Below are positions 50,620-63,557 of a stretch of DNA of 64,000 nucleotides, in pieces. Made by a program: the position numbers and the translations under genes. The notes beneath the pieces are model-generated. The model was not told where the DNA came from. It saw only the letters and a list, made by a program, of their open reading frames with translations, and made no database searches. The DNA comes from Anisakis pegreffii (taxonomy: Eukaryota; Nematoda; Chromadorea; Rhabditida; Anisakidae), in the NCBI GenBank assembly GCA_035041965.1, contig JAPYMA010003014.1, positions 124,001 through 188,000 on the forward strand, in the 5' to 3' direction. Position 1 is the stretch's first letter. Every line of letters starts with the position of its first letter.

Positions 50620-53600
50620 TTTCGTGGTACTGATTATATTGATGGAAAGGCTTCATTCTGTACCAACAACTATACATATGACACTTGTAACAATGGTACT
50701 TATCAATGGAGTTTCATACTTCTTTCACACAAATATGCTTATAGTACGTGTGACACGTTTTGACGCGTAGTGATATGCCCTATGTACAAACATTAAACAG
50801 AATGTCCATTGATGTGTTTATCTTTTATTACTCTCATTGGCACCTAATAATATCGTTCGATTCACCAATATGTAAATTATCACACTTATTTGATGCTTAC
50901 AATTGGTTCTTTTCTGAATTCTTCGTTGATTTAAAAATTCAGTTAGTTTCTGATCCCACTGAATTTCTTGCAAACTTCCTAACCAATTTAATTTGTGATT
51001 CCATTTTATTTTCTCGCTGAGAAGGGATACGCTGTCAACGGAAAGGTGACACTGTGTTCGCATGGATGCTGATAGTTCTCTACTGAACTGTTACAAGCAC
51101 AGCGACAAAACTGCAATAAAATACAGGTATCTGTTGGTTTCAACGCCCTTGGAGCTGCACGGAGAAGTTATTCGACTGTTGAACATTCATTGGAAGTTTG
51201 AGGATTTTCAATCTGCTACATTGCATTTGTTCAGTTCTGTGATGTTAATGAGTATGATGAGGTCATTCCCACTGAAATATGCATTGCAGTGCTATATTAC
51301 GTTGACAGCTCTGACTCACTCGACTTTATCTATGCGTGCAAACCTTTTGAACGATAAATACTGATGAAATGAAACCGTTAATTCCTTTAATGATGAAAAA
51401 TAAGATACACTGCTCTTCAAATGAACATAACAAACGAAAGCATAAAGGTAGAAAAATGTTTCTCAAACAGGATGTACAGATATGTTGATTCATAATACGA
51501 GAAGATGAACGGAAATGGCGATCACAGAAGGGGCAATGACTTGAACAACGCGATACACATTCCTTCAAAACTTCATGAACAACAATGAAGTTACGAAACG
51601 AGCCAAGATAGAAGATTAACTTATGAAGTGAATAATAGCACGCGAACACGGGCACGACAAATTATTGGAAAAGGTATATTCGCTAGATTATCAGAATAAG
51701 TGACCGGATTCCAGTTTATAGGATTCTTTCACGCAGCATCACAAGAGAATGTTCGAATGAAACTATCGAGCATGCGTAAACTTTAAAATTAATTGTTGCA
51801 GGTGAATGAAGAAAGAATGAGCACACAATGGAAGTACTGGTGAGTACTGAAACAACAATAGCACTCTCAGAAAGGCACCATCAGATGTTCGGGTTCATAA
51901 CCGCATTCATCCTGTGCAATTGAATGCTTTCATATTGGACCGCCACTTTTGCTTCTCCTTATTGAATACAACGGTTCTCATGTTTGGATAAAAATTCAGA
52001 TCAACCGTATGATTTTGCTGATGATATTTTCTATCGTGTAGCTCTTTCGCCCAGCAAGAAATAACGCCATAATCGATTTCAGGTACCATCTTATTACCGA
52101 ATAAGCATCTTAATCCACGTAATAGCTTCAGATCTTTAATACCAAATAAACAAACACCATGACGATAGCGTTTGCTATAGCACGGAAGTTTATCAAATAT
52201 CCACACTGTGTATCTAAAATATGCTTTTACATGGTACAGATTACTTTGTGCGATAGCGTTTGCTATAGCACGGACACTTATCCCACACTGTGTACCTGAA
52301 TTATGCTCTAGCATGATGCTTGATACTTTGTGGGGATAAAAGACCATACAAGAAATGTCAGCACCTTGTGAATATTTAAAAAGCTGTTTCCTAATCGGAA
52401 ATCCATACTTGAACGTTGAGGAAGTTCTTATGATGGAGAACAATAAAATGATCTTGCAGTGTGATATCCATTGATATCTGGTCTATGCTTGTGATATACA
52501 GTATTTTTGGTTATCACTCCCGAGAAAATTTCGTAACGAAATGCATTAGGGTTGGCTGCTCTTGACGATAACTATTTTTTGGATAAGCGTGAAGTCAGAG
52601 CCGCCATGGAGGTAGAACTAGGTTCAGAGAAGTAACATAACATATGCAATTTTTACTGGAGCTGGAGTTGCTCGAAACAGTTGTCATTCAACTCATCCGC
52701 AAACTTTTTGTCAAGGTTCACCACACGTATTGGGTGCATAGGAAAGTCGTTTTTTACACCAATAGCATTAATCATCAACTGTAGCATCGAATCAATCTTC
52801 AGAAAATTATGTGTCAAAATGGACCTCGTAACGAAGGAAGTATCAACATGCATACATTTCATCGTGTAACCACCTGGAGCATCTGCAAATACTTTCATTC
52901 GTTTCTATTCAGCAAGCTTTGATAATCATTTAAAAGAAGCATTCTATGCGACACGTCGTACAGTAACACAACACTTATTCAGCTGATTTATAGTTAGTGA
53001 TACGTTCGATAGAGCAGTAACTTCGATCCTACATAAGGAAATTTAATTGCTCAACGCTACTGCTCCAACTCCAAGTCGATACAATATGATTTTCGTGCCC
53101 AATGGATCATCGTGAAACTTTATAAAATTCAGGAATTTTGTAAGCTGAAATCAAAAACGAATGAGACCAACCAACACTGCTCACAATTCAGAGAGCGCGT
53201 TCAATTTTGCGATAAGGATTCTGAAATGAGTTGAAGTGAACGATTGAAAACATTGGACAAAAGGTTTGACAAGAAGTGACAAACCAAGTGCATCTTCAGA
53301 ATTTAGAGATGGTATCATATTTTCGTCACCGCCGAATTGAATCGTATCGAAACGTTGCAAAAGAGTTGTTAAATTGAGCTTATCAACGATGAATTCAACG
53401 AAAGGTCGTGACAATGCATTAGCTGTATTTCCTTTCCCTATGTTCAGAGTTCTGTTGTCATTTTTTTTCGAATCTGAAAGATCATTCACATGGCAAGAGT
53501 GCTTATCTGCTGCCAATGAAGGGCTCTTGCATTCCTCTTGCATTTAAAGTGCAATCTTGCATTCCACTTCGAGCCACACTTATCTCATAGATGAAATAGT

Positions 53601-55710
53601 GATACGCCTATGTTTGACGCTTCATGAATACTCGTCGGTTACTCCATATACCCACCTACTTTTCGAACCAAACGCTCGCTCCATCAATCACTTCGTCAGC
53701 ATTCAATAACCAGTGTGAGACATTACCAATACCGAATTTGCAAGCTATTATGTTCATTCAGGAAAGATATCAAAAAAATCGGTAGATAGATTCGAAGAAA
53801 ACTTACGCGTTGTTCATAATATCACAGCTAATGAATCTTTAATCGAAATGAATATAAAAGCCCACCTTTAAACAGACCAAGCGCTCGAAAACTCCAGTCG
53901 TTGAACTTCGGAATCCTGTTTTTCATCGGTGGAATGAGTTCAACATTATTGCTGCCGTTTAACGCTTTCAATATCATGATCATTTCGCGGTTTGTTTTCA
54001 ACGGGATATCATGATTCTGAATGAACGAATGAAGCTTCACTCCGCTGTCTATTCTAGCCCAAAAATTTTAAAAAATTTTCAATTCTGCTCACTTCTCACC
54101 ATGAACGAATTTGTTCAAGTTAGAGAAGACAGAACCGAGCAGTTTATTATCGAACATCAAAAATCTGAATAGTTTTTTGTGAACTGAAAATTACCTGCAG
54201 TGTGATTGCGTACTTCCAATCAGGCAGTTTGCGCAATATTTTCAAGCACTCCAAAAAACTTCGATCCATGTTATGTCCAGCGCTGTCTACACTATATTCA
54301 GCCGTTGATATATAGACGTTCGAGAAACATTTTGATAAATTTCGCATTTGTTCGTGAAATATTTTGGTTGCTTTCTTATCAATGGAATAACAATACTTGT
54401 TGATCGGGGAATACATCAGGTTAAACAATAGCTCTTGCAGATGATAATCCTGAACGATAGGAAGGACAATGGAAATTTATTTAGTATTCCTTCAGAATAT
54501 TCAACGTGCTAATCATCAGTTTATTCTTTTAAGTGGATAGAAACCTGCTTGATCACCTCGATCAATGAATGAGGTTGTTTCTAACAGAAATAAATGAGCA
54601 GCGGATGGTGAATGATGGAAATGTGGATTATCAAAGCCGAAGAATTTTATTTCAGGGTCAGATGTGCAGTAAAACACCAAGAGATTCTCACATAACTCAC
54701 TGAAATGAACTCACGAATTCACCTTGTAAACGACTCTAACGAAAGCGATTGAATAACTCTCATCATGAGTGTTGTTCGGATAATATCCTCTTCTGTGTAT
54801 TTCATCACAACTTACCACTATTTTCTCATCATCCACAACGGTTGGTTGAGCCTTAAATGAATCATTCTTTATCAACACTTCTTAATGAGCATCTGAACAA
54901 CTCACTGATCATAACTGATGACCGCAAAGAAGTAATAAACTGAATTCGATATCCAAACCCTCAGCCAAATCGAATACTTCGTTGAACTATTTCAAAATGT
55001 AAATAGGAAGATGCTCGTCCGCGAGAGAATGACTGCTGAATTCCGTTTTCTGGTTATATATTCTCTATAGGGTAGGGCAGGACATTTAGAAGTTTGGGTG
55101 GCGAACAGAACAGAGCAGGACAACTCAAAAACGAGAGCGAAGAACAGAACGGAATGGAATACTTGAAAGGGCTGAACATAACTGAATTGACTGCTGACTT
55201 GTTCGCTAAAACCAGGCAAAAAGATGTAACTCAAACTCACCATTGCTGAAGCATTTACATTTGATGGATCATCACACCGATCATCAGCCAAAACGAATCG
55301 CATCAGCAGAGGTAAACGCTGAAAAATGGAACGTTCATTGCAATAGTCACAAATCATTATGTTCGTTCCAAAAGAAGTAATCTAAAAATTGTATTAGAGA
55401 TATAGAGAAGTTCATTTGATTGTATAGGTACCCTTGTTTGAATCAGATTCAATACCCATATCCCTGTCTCATACTCACATGAACATTTGGTTGTTTAGAT
55501 GATGTTTGTGCCATTTGTTCTGTTGCTCTTTTTGATGTGACGGTAGTCGAGTTTGAAATGATACTCTTTGTTTGTGTTCCGTTGTCAGTTACCTCCGTGA
55601 GTGCAGAGGTTACGTTGAATAACACATCCAGTGGTGACTCGACTTCTGTAGTAATCGAAATCTTCGACACATCAAAAGCGTTTTGGAAGCGATGCGTGAG
55701 TTGGAATGCT
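50620..55710. repeat. segmental duplication block D, copy 2
   Basis: Aligns with 44560-49360. This copy keeps the sequences deleted in copy 1 and carries an extra segment at about 52190-52250 derived from a block-A-type unit inside exon 9. Confidence 0.85.
50977..51063 (-). pseudogene. first-exon fragment of unknown array-associated gene
   Basis: Same arrangement as 44907-44993: MRTQCHLSVDSVSLLSEK and WNHKLNWLG, then a switch to SLQEIQWDQKL. Upstream on the same strand is an acceptor TTATTGCAG, so the true frame could be different (a Cys-rich reading FCRCACNSSVENYQHPCE is also open). Confidence 0.35.
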
Positions 55711-56425
55711 TAAAATTATCAGAAATTACAATAGCAGAAACAAATCATTTGGTTGCCTCCTTATGCAACCTTGTTCTCCAAAAACAAGAGTGTGAGCGAT
55801 CATTTCTTTTCGATGTTTCTGGCTCTCCAGAGTGGACGTAATTTCTTATGCCTTGCTTGGCTAAATTTTAAGATAGAATTGATGACAAATAGAAGAAGTT
55901 ATTCAACAAATGGACGATGAAAAACATGTGAATGACAGAAACAAACTCCGTTGCATTTCCAAGAAGTATGTGCACGCGAAGTCGGTATCCCGTATTTGAA
56001 ACCTGATCCCCATCCTGCCATTCATCTTCTCAAAAATCCCAGGCTTTTTATGAATTCGGTAACATAATCACCTTTAGTTGAACACCAATCATTCCCAGCT
56101 CACTCATATCAGTAATATCGATTCCAGGACTCGAAAAAGTCGGGATTTTGTTAACACCGCTTCAACACCATCCTATCCCATGCATTCCCCTGAGAATGCT
56201 CAGAAAAGATGTGTTCGTGCAATGTGAAATTAAGCAATGACGTGGATGATTATCAAAGTGTGCGAAATTGGGCTTACGAAATTGTTCTTTGATCGTATCT
56301 AAAGACTGCATTCGATCAATGAGTGATATGGTCCATAACAAAAGACAACATATCGAAGCGATCAGCAAGTATCGCAGTAATCGAATATACTTTCCTTGAT
56401 TGGCTTTTCGGTAAAATATATTCAT
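51907..56425 (-). CDS. GT14 core-2/I-branching glycosyltransferase, array gene 3
   Basis: Nine exons: 56425-56278, 55708-55479, 55381-55241, 54866-54723, 54449-54195, 54016-53866, 53473-53285, 52882-52825, 52213-51907. Every exon has the same length as in gene 1 (total 1623 nt, 540 aa). It has the same type II layout, with the transmembrane segment LLRYLLIASICCLLLW and the GT14 motifs YSPINKYCYSID, NHDIPLKTNREM, FVEFIVDKLN, DAPGGYT, SKRYRHGVCLFG and DYGVISCWAKEL. Exon 9 is unusual: an earlier acceptor at 52296 starts a copy of the same exon that is cut off after 45 nt and runs into a stop. The acceptor at 52214, in a gene-1-like intron tail, gives the full exon. The gene is thus a recombinant of two unit types but remains open throughout. 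Confidence 0.85.
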
Positions 56426-56504
56426 CGTTGAATCTGCAAGTAATAACGGTTCATTGGGCTTACGAATGCAAACAGATATTGGAATGATTAGGACACCTTT
56501 CAAC

Positions 56505-56675
56505 AAATTGGAACAATTTAAAACAGTTTGGCTGGAGCTAAAAATGTCCCAAGGTGAAATTGGGTGAAAAAATTTTTAAACAAACGAACAGAGGAATATG
56601 ACGAAAAAAGAAAAAGCTAGGTAAGCGTGCCGATGGACTTAAATACTACAACCGCCATTGGAAGATGAAATCCGT
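56505..56675 (-). promoter_or_regulatory. GT14 upstream block of gene 3
   Basis: Homologous to 41835-42030 and 50395-50610 and in the same position relative to exon 1. It shares the gaacaatttaaaacagtttgg and cttaaatacta stretches. Confidence 0.35.
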
Positions 56676-56809
56676 AAAGCGATGAAACAGGTGAGGGTCG
56701 GAACTGAAAGCGTTTGGAGGGCATTATCTCTGAATTTATTAATTAATCGAAGAGTATTCAACTCAGTCGAAGTTCTCATTGTACGGAATCGGTTCAATCA
56801 CTTACAAGA

Positions 56810-58800
56810 GTCGAAGCCCGCACCACTGGCTAACAAACACGAAAAACACCAGCAAGTGGAATGGGAAATCTTTGCTCTCAAGCAGCTGCGAAACGTCAAA
56901 TATGAAAAGCGTGGCATCGTCGAACTACACTATCAATTATCTGATAATTTGTTTGCATACCACAACTCATCACTAGTTTTACCAACGTTTTACAACTTGA
57001 TGTTCATATCAAGCATTCACTTGTTTGATTGATGAATGAAAAAACGTTTTGTGGTATTTATTATCTTGTTGGAAAGGCTTCATACGTTTACTCAACCACA
57101 ACAACTCTACATAAAGCAACTGAAACAACAGTACTTATAAAAGAACTTTCATAATCCCTTCACAATAATATATTTCCAGCTTACTACATATAAACATTAG
57201 GCAGAATGGTTTATAGTGCAACCCAATAAAACTATTGGCAAATCCAAATCATTGATGTGTGCTTATCTTTTAATAGTCTCATTCGCACTTAAAAATATCG
57301 TTTGATTCACCAATAGGTAAATTATCAAACTTACTTGATGCTTACAATTAGTTCTTATCACAATTCTTCGTTGATTTGAAAATTCAGTTAGTTTCTGATC
57401 CTACTGAATTTCTTTCCAGAAATTGCTCTTATCATAAGTTCTGAATTTCGCGAAATTCCATTCCGTCAATACCAGTGAAATTCTTTATTTCCAAAAGCCT
57501 TCCTTTAGTAGTTATCTTCTCGAATTCATTGCCATCTACTTCAACCGACAATTGAAAATTCTGTAGTTAAGCGTGTTGAAAAGAAGAGGAAGTTTTTTAG
57601 TACGGTATTCTATAGTATGCATGCTTTGTTCAAGATCAACGATTGGCGAAGTGATTCTCTGTATCAGTGGTTCTCATAGGGGGTGAAGGTACTCATTCTG
57701 AGTAATTTAGAGGTGTAAAGGGTAATGGAGGAGGTCAGGGTATTAGTATTCCATGCAGTTGTTACGTTATGATAGAACGCCATTGCTATGGTGTTTTTTT
57801 ATAACTCGGGAATGTTAATGCGGTTAGTTGATTGCGAAAATCTTCATTTTCCTATTTTCTGAGTATCGTTAGCCCGTCCGGACCTAACAGGATTCATTTT
57901 TTACTGTTCTAACAGGGTTTATCATTCTTTTTCTTGCTCTCTCAATCGCTCTCATAGCTTTTATCACCAAAAGTGTTCTCTTCTGCTAATTTCTCATTCA
58001 CTTCACTCAACAATTAAAATCAAATTCTCATTCTATCAAATACACTCTATAATTGATTATTTGACTGTTGAACGTTGTTGAGCAATTCAATTTGACTGCT
58101 GTATTGCTGATTTCGGCTATCAACACTCGTCATCGTATCCAGTAAATAGTATATGTCACAGAATGAGAAACTGATTCGATCTGTCAAGTGAAATGAGACG
58201 AAAGGAATGAGAAGAACTCATGAAGTGAACTGTATTCACATGCAATAGCTATGAGAGTCAGTAGAACACGTCTGAAAAGAATGAGAATCCATCTAAATCA
58301 GTTTGAAATGAGCGTATCATAGACAACAGGTTTTCATGCAAACATAATCGATTGCAATAATGAGCAACGCAAAGGTACACGATAACTGTTCTCATAGGAA
58401 GTCAATTTACCCGTTTTGGGTAATTTGTAGGTAAGGCGGCCTGCTGGATGATCAAAAGGGGTAATGGAGCACCTGAACGTGAGAACCACTGCTCCATATG
58501 AATTGCTACGGTGGTTATCGTCTATTCATGTTCAACATTAATCGTTTTTCGACCTCAATCTTCGTCATTGTTTCTCGTCGGATTCTCTCTGGACTGGAAG
58601 TGGAAACATCTGAACATACCCAATCTGCGATGAAACTGCCGATATTGGCCGCACGAATTCTTCTATGGGAAAGCAACCGAGAGTTATTTTGCAATCGGTC
58701 ATTAATTACTGACTTATGGTAAGTGTCTTTATAAACATCATTGTGAACTAATGAATGAGGATAACGTGAAATGATTCAGTATTTACGCACAAAACTCATC
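56810..58800. repeat. segmental duplication block C, copy 2
   Basis: Aligns with 42090-44110, including the internal hAT-like element and identical flanks. Confidence 0.8.
57665..58491 (+). mobile_element. non-autonomous hAT-like element, duplicated copy
   Basis: 827 bp with the same CAGTGGTTCTCA / GAGAACCACTG ends, flanks and internal sequence as 42978-43805. It arose by block duplication, not by a second insertion. Confidence 0.75.
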
Positions 58801-59044
58801 CTGAATCGCTGGACATTGCGCTGAAAAAAAAAATCTTCTCAAATTTAGGGGCTGATAGATCATTGCTAATTGCTTCCAAGAACTCCTCCATAATTGTTCG
58901 CAAAATGTTTGCTTGATCACGAGGAATTGATTCTTTTGAGATATTTGGAAGGAAACTTCCTAACCAATTTAATTTGTGATTCCATTTTATTTTCTCGCTG
59001 AGAAGTGATACGTTGTCAACGGAAAGGTGACACTGTGTTCGCAT
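58796..59044 (-). CDS. unknown array-associated gene, fullest copy
   Basis: Open from ATG: MRTQCHLSVDNVSLLSEK, then KWNHKLNWLGSFLPNISKES, IPRDQANILRTIMEEF, LEAISNDLSAPKFEK. It is hydrophilic and helical, with no signal peptide. Two partial copies (44149-44319 and 44907-44993) keep the reading frame with few changes, which argues that it is or was coding. A poly-T stretch followed by CAG directly after FEK suggests the frame here ends at or near an intron. The family is not recognised; further exons may lie at 58498-58722. The plus strand of the adjoining 59043-59345 is also open (MDADSSLLNCYK...), with a match at 51062-51364. Confidence 0.35.
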   Translation of the reverse strand: MRTQCHLSVDNVSLLSEKIKWNHKLNWLGSFLPNISKESIPRDQANILRTIMEEFLEAISNDLSAPKFEKIFFFSAMSSDSG

Positions 59045-59345
59045 GGATGCTGATAGTTCTCTACTGAACTGTTACAAGCACAGCGACAAAACTGCAATAA
59101 AATACAGGTATCTGTTGGTTTCAACGCCCTTGGAGCTGCACGGAGAAGTTATTCGACTGTTGAACATTCACTGGAAGTCTGAGGATTTTCAATCTGCTAC
59201 ATTGCATTTGTTCAGTTCTGTGATGTTAATGAATATGATGAGGTCATTCCCACTGAAATATGCATTGAAGTGCTATATTACGTTGACAGCTCTGACTCAC
59301 TCGACTTTATCTATGCGTGCAAACCTTTTGAACGATGAATACTGA

Positions 59346-60266
59346 TGAAATGAAACCGATAATTCCTTTAATGGTGAAAAATAAGACCAACTTCAAACGA
59401 TCATAATAAACAAACAAATAAAGGAAGAGAAATACATCCAATAAATTGAGTTGATGAAAAGAAAAACACATCCAATTGATGAGTGGAAGTTGATGAAAAC
59501 ATGTGAGGAAGTTGATGATTGCGTTGATGATTTGTGTTTATCACTGATTTGACGACAGTTCTATTCGATTAGATGACAAACCAAGCCACCTCATGTTGAT
59601 AATCGTTTAATAACGTCAGCACTTATGAATGAATTTTCACAATCCTTTCATAGCAAAGTGCTTACAGCTTGCTACGACGCACCTTGACGTATAGTGAAAT
59701 GCCTATCAACTCAAGGCGGAATGGTTTATGATCTAAGCAAATAAAAGTATTGGCAAATCTTATTCGTTCTTATTTTAATGAAATTATTCGAGCGCTTATT
59801 TAATGTTGAATACAATTTAAAGTGAAAGCTTTTAAGTGTTGCGTTTGATTACACTCATTCGTTTCATCTAAGGATTTCAACGAAACTCAATTGAAATGAG
59901 TATTCTGTTCCAGTATTGATCAATGAAATGAATTTTCTGGATGAATGTAATGGAGTTAGACAGATCGAATATAAGACGACAGCAGAACACATTCCAAGGA
60001 TCTCGACGGCTATCTCTCTGGTAATGAGCAACGATCGAGTTAGTGATGATTCTCAATCAGAAAGGTTCACCAAATGAATGAATGAAACAGCAGTTGAATG
60101 CTCTCAGTTCCATTTTCAGCGAACACGATTTCAAGTGCTGTGGAAAGTGGGCAGAAAAGCGGTCAACTCTTACCGTATCACACAGAAATGTTTCAGTTAG
60201 GTAGAACGAAAAGTCTCACGTGTTGCTCAGAGATTGCAACTGCATTACGCTAACGAAGATCAATGC
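59346..60266. other. intergenic, unique sequence
   Basis: AT-rich spacer not shared with the other array units. No gene or RNA was recognised. Confidence 0.4.
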
Positions 60267-60274
60267 TATAAAAG
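60267..60274 (+). promoter_or_regulatory. TATA box
   Basis: TATAAAAG 31 nt before the ATG of the small gene at 60305, so the expected transcription start is only a few bases upstream of the start codon. Confidence 0.5.
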
Positions 60275-60304
60275 AATTCCTCTATTACGATACTCAAACG
60301 CAAG

Positions 60305-60556
60305 ATGGCAATGGTGACAGAATTTAAAGTGGAGTTCGATTGTCGCAATGGATTCCTCTTCTTCCAGGGATCATCGCCTGGAACTGGTTCATGTGCTCCT
60401 AAAAGACTGTTGCCAAGATACACAATTACTGAACGAAACCGCGGAAACGACGGCGTTCCTCCTGCAAGACCACCACCTGAAATTCAGAATGACCTCCCAA
60501 CCGGGAACGTATTGGTGGTAAAGAAACCAAAAAAGTATATTTACTCTGTCATTTGA
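60305..60556 (+). CDS. small intronless gene, unknown function
   Basis: 83 codons starting MAMVTEFKVEFDCRNGF, then GSSPGTGSCAPKRLLPRYTI, a proline-rich PPARPPPEIQNDLP stretch and a basic end KKPKKYIYSVI. The G+C content is higher than in the flanks and amino-acid use is balanced. A TATA box lies just upstream, with essentially no room for a leader. It has no signal peptide or membrane segment. I do not recognise it. It sits in the only stretch of the array spacer not present in other units, on the opposite strand to the GT14 genes. A short-leader, intronless layout is common among nematode sperm genes, but that link is inference only. Confidence 0.5.
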   Translation: MAMVTEFKVEFDCRNGFLFFQGSSPGTGSCAPKRLLPRYTITERNRGNDGVPPARPPPEIQNDLPTGNVLVVKKPKKYIYSVI

Positions 60557-60599
60557 GAGATTTCCACTTAATTAGTTCAAACAAACAAAAATTCTGCTT

Positions 60600-63557
60600 T
60601 TTGACTCATTCCATTTCATCCAAACGTGCAAATTTTTTAACGATAAATGCTGATAAAATGAAACCGTTTATTCCATTAATGGTGAAAAATAAGATGCACT
60701 GATCTTCAAATAAACAGCAAACAAAGGCACAACAAGAAAAAGAACTGTACAGATACAATGGGTGAGGAAACAAGTGAGGAAGTTGATGATTGCGTTTATT
60801 TTGGTGTGACATTGAGTTCTACATCGAATCCGAATACTCAAGCGCAATAATCTAAAAAACGCAATAAGGATTCTGAAAGACTTATTAATCCAGATATATC
60901 TCATAAAATTCAATCAGAATTGTTTGATTTAATGTGGGCGCATGTGATTCGATGTGTTGGTTCACAATACGAGAAGATGAACGAAAGCTGTGATCACACA
61001 AGGGGCAGTGACTAGAACAACGCGACATATACTCCTTCGAAACATCATAAACAACAATGAAGTTACGAAACAGTCACGTTGTAGTGTACAATTGCATACA
61101 TAAATAAAGGAGGAACCAAAAAATTTCAGTCCAATTTCGTAGAAATGCTCGATTTCGCATCGAGCATACAAAAACTTTACAATTGATTGCTGCAGGTGAA
61201 CGGACAAAGAGCCGTCTCACGATGGAAGTGCCGCACGTTATTTATTTGCTGCGGAATACCGAAAAAAACAATGAGGGTCTCAATGAAAGTTAGCACCGGA
61301 GGTTTAGCTTCGTAACAGTACTCATCCAGTGCAGTTGAATGCTTGCATATCGGATCGCCATTTTTGCTTGTCGTTATGGAAAACAACGCTTCTCAAGTTT
61401 GAATAATAATTCACGTCAATTGGGTGATTTTCTTTTCGATAGATTCTATTGTGTAGCTCTTTCGCCCAACAAGAAATAACGCCGTAATCGATTTCCGGCA
61501 CCATCTTATTAGCGAATAAGAACGGTGATTCGCGTATTTCTTTCAAATCTTCAACACCGAATATACAAACACCATGACGAAAAAATTTGCTATGGCACGG
61601 AAGATTATCCCATTCCCACACTGTGTATCTGAAATATGCATTTACATGCTACAGATTACTTTGTGCTGGTAAAGACTAAGCAAGTAATGTTCACAGCTGA
61701 TGAACGTTTCAAAAAATGATATCTAATCGAATGCCAAGAGAGGTATCACGATGGACGCAGCAAAATAATCGCGATGTGATGTCCAGTGACGTCTGGTCTA
61801 TGCTTACGATGTGCATTATTTTTAGCTACTGCTCCCGAGAAAACTTCTTAATGAAACCGATTAGCGGGGTTCGCTTTGACCGTATTTGTTTTCGGGTCCG
61901 GAACACTGCAAAGCAGAATCGGTCTAAGCCAATGTCCTAGGGCACACACACATCAATAATGGATGATCAAATCAATATTCAGAACACTATCCGTCGAAAT
62001 GAACCTCGTAATCAAGTGATAATTAAAACCCAAACATTTCCTCGTGTAACCACCTGGAGCATCTGCAAATAATTTCAATTCGCTTCTTTTGCTGAGCCAG
62101 CCTTGATCACCATTGAATCAGAACAACCTATGTGAAACATTTTACGGCAGGGATCATTCAGCTTCTTTGCATTTGATAAACAGTGACATAACTTAAGCGG
62201 CCATACGGTCACTACAACTATAATTGAGTATAATGTGATTTTCATGCACAACAGATAATCGTGAAAGTTCACAGCAGACGAGAACGTCTAATTTGATTAT
62301 TGGAAACGAATGAGATCATCCCGAATTGTTCACATTTTGATGAGCCTATTCATTTTTGCGAGAACGATTCTGAAACGAATTGAAAGGAACGATAGAGCTC
62401 ACTGACTGAGATGGAAGAACGTTTGATAAGATTTGACAAACCGAGTGCATCTTCAGCGTTCAGAGTATGTATGATCATTTCATCACTTCCAAATCCAATC
62501 GTATCGAAACGTTGCAAAAGAGTTGTTAAATTGAGCTTATCCACGATGAATTCAACGAATGATCGTGACAATGCATTTGATGTACCTCCTTTCGCTATGT
62601 TCAGCGTTCTGTTATCATTTTCTTCTGATTCTGAAAGATCGTTGTAGGGTATGAATGCTCACGTGATGCTCATATTGCGCTTAAGAAGATTTGGAGAAGT
62701 TCTTAACCGAACACAGTCTTGGAAAAGCTTTTGACGGATCAGTACAGCATTCACAAGCAGAACAAATGCTGGTGGCGATTTCAGTCTGATCGCGCGTGCA
62801 CTATTAGGTGAGAAGGTTGTTCATGATAGCGCAGTTAAAAAATTTTTAATCGGATTGAGCGTGAAAGCTCACCTTGAAAAAGACCAAGTGCTCGAAAGGT
62901 CCAGTCGTCGGATTTGGGAATCCGCGATTCAGGTGGTGAGCTGATCTCAACATTGTTGCTGCCATTTAACGTTTTTAATATGGTAATCATTTCACGGTTC
63001 GTTTTCAACGGAATATCGTGATTCTGAATAAACAAATGAAATTTCAACGGAATTATCCGTTGATCTATTAGAGGTGATCAATTTGAAGGTCCACAAATAG
63101 CCTGACTGGCAAGAAAACGACTAGTGCAAGCGAGGTTGAACTGGTGTGAGACGTCGACAGCATGTTGAAACCGGATCAAAAACTATCATCGTTCGGACAG
63201 AAAGAAACTGAATACTTAATGACATGATTGCCGACCAGGATAGAAAACATCATACATTGAGACCGCTGAATAAGTTCATAGTCCAAAAATAATTTCTGTT
63301 CGTTTGAGGCAGTTGATGCAATTGTCTTTTGTTATTCTTGAATGTGAACTGAATTTGCTATTTGTTATTTCTAATTTGCTATTTATTTCTTATATTGGTT
63401 ATATTTGCTATTTGTTAAATTAATTGTTAGATTTGTTGTTGACTCAAGTCTCACTGGCAAAGTATTTAGTAAGGAGTGTATGAATGAGTCGAATGTTTCA
63501 CACATAGATAATTCGGATAGTATATCTCTAATAATTCGGATAGTAATAACTCTGTGC
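60600..63557. repeat. segmental duplication block A, copy 2
   Basis: Aligns with 36370-39295. The last 250 bp before the break show several indels, including a low-complexity insertion of atttgctatttgtta-type repeats at about 63352-63420. Confidence 0.85.
61322..63023 (-). pseudogene. GT14 glycosyltransferase, array gene 4, 3' exons only
   Basis: Exons 6-9 (63023-62873, 62630-62442, 62062-62005, 61628-61322) are intact and nearly identical to gene 1: NHDIPLKTNREM, FVEFIVDKLN, DAPGGYT, SKFFRHGVCIFG, DYGVISCWAKEL. Exon 5 should lie near 63764, but homology stops at 63557 at a hAT-type terminus and nothing after it matches. Either exons 1-5 continue beyond a long insertion outside the window, or the gene lost its 5' half. 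It is treated as broken, but the window cannot decide. Confidence 0.65.

Noticed and set aside
56658..57032. 124-codon plus-strand frame containing WEIFALKQLRN
   Set aside because: The homologous frame at 42066-42323 differs mainly by amino-acid-changing substitutions, and the 5' half is not shared, so there is no sign of protein-level constraint.
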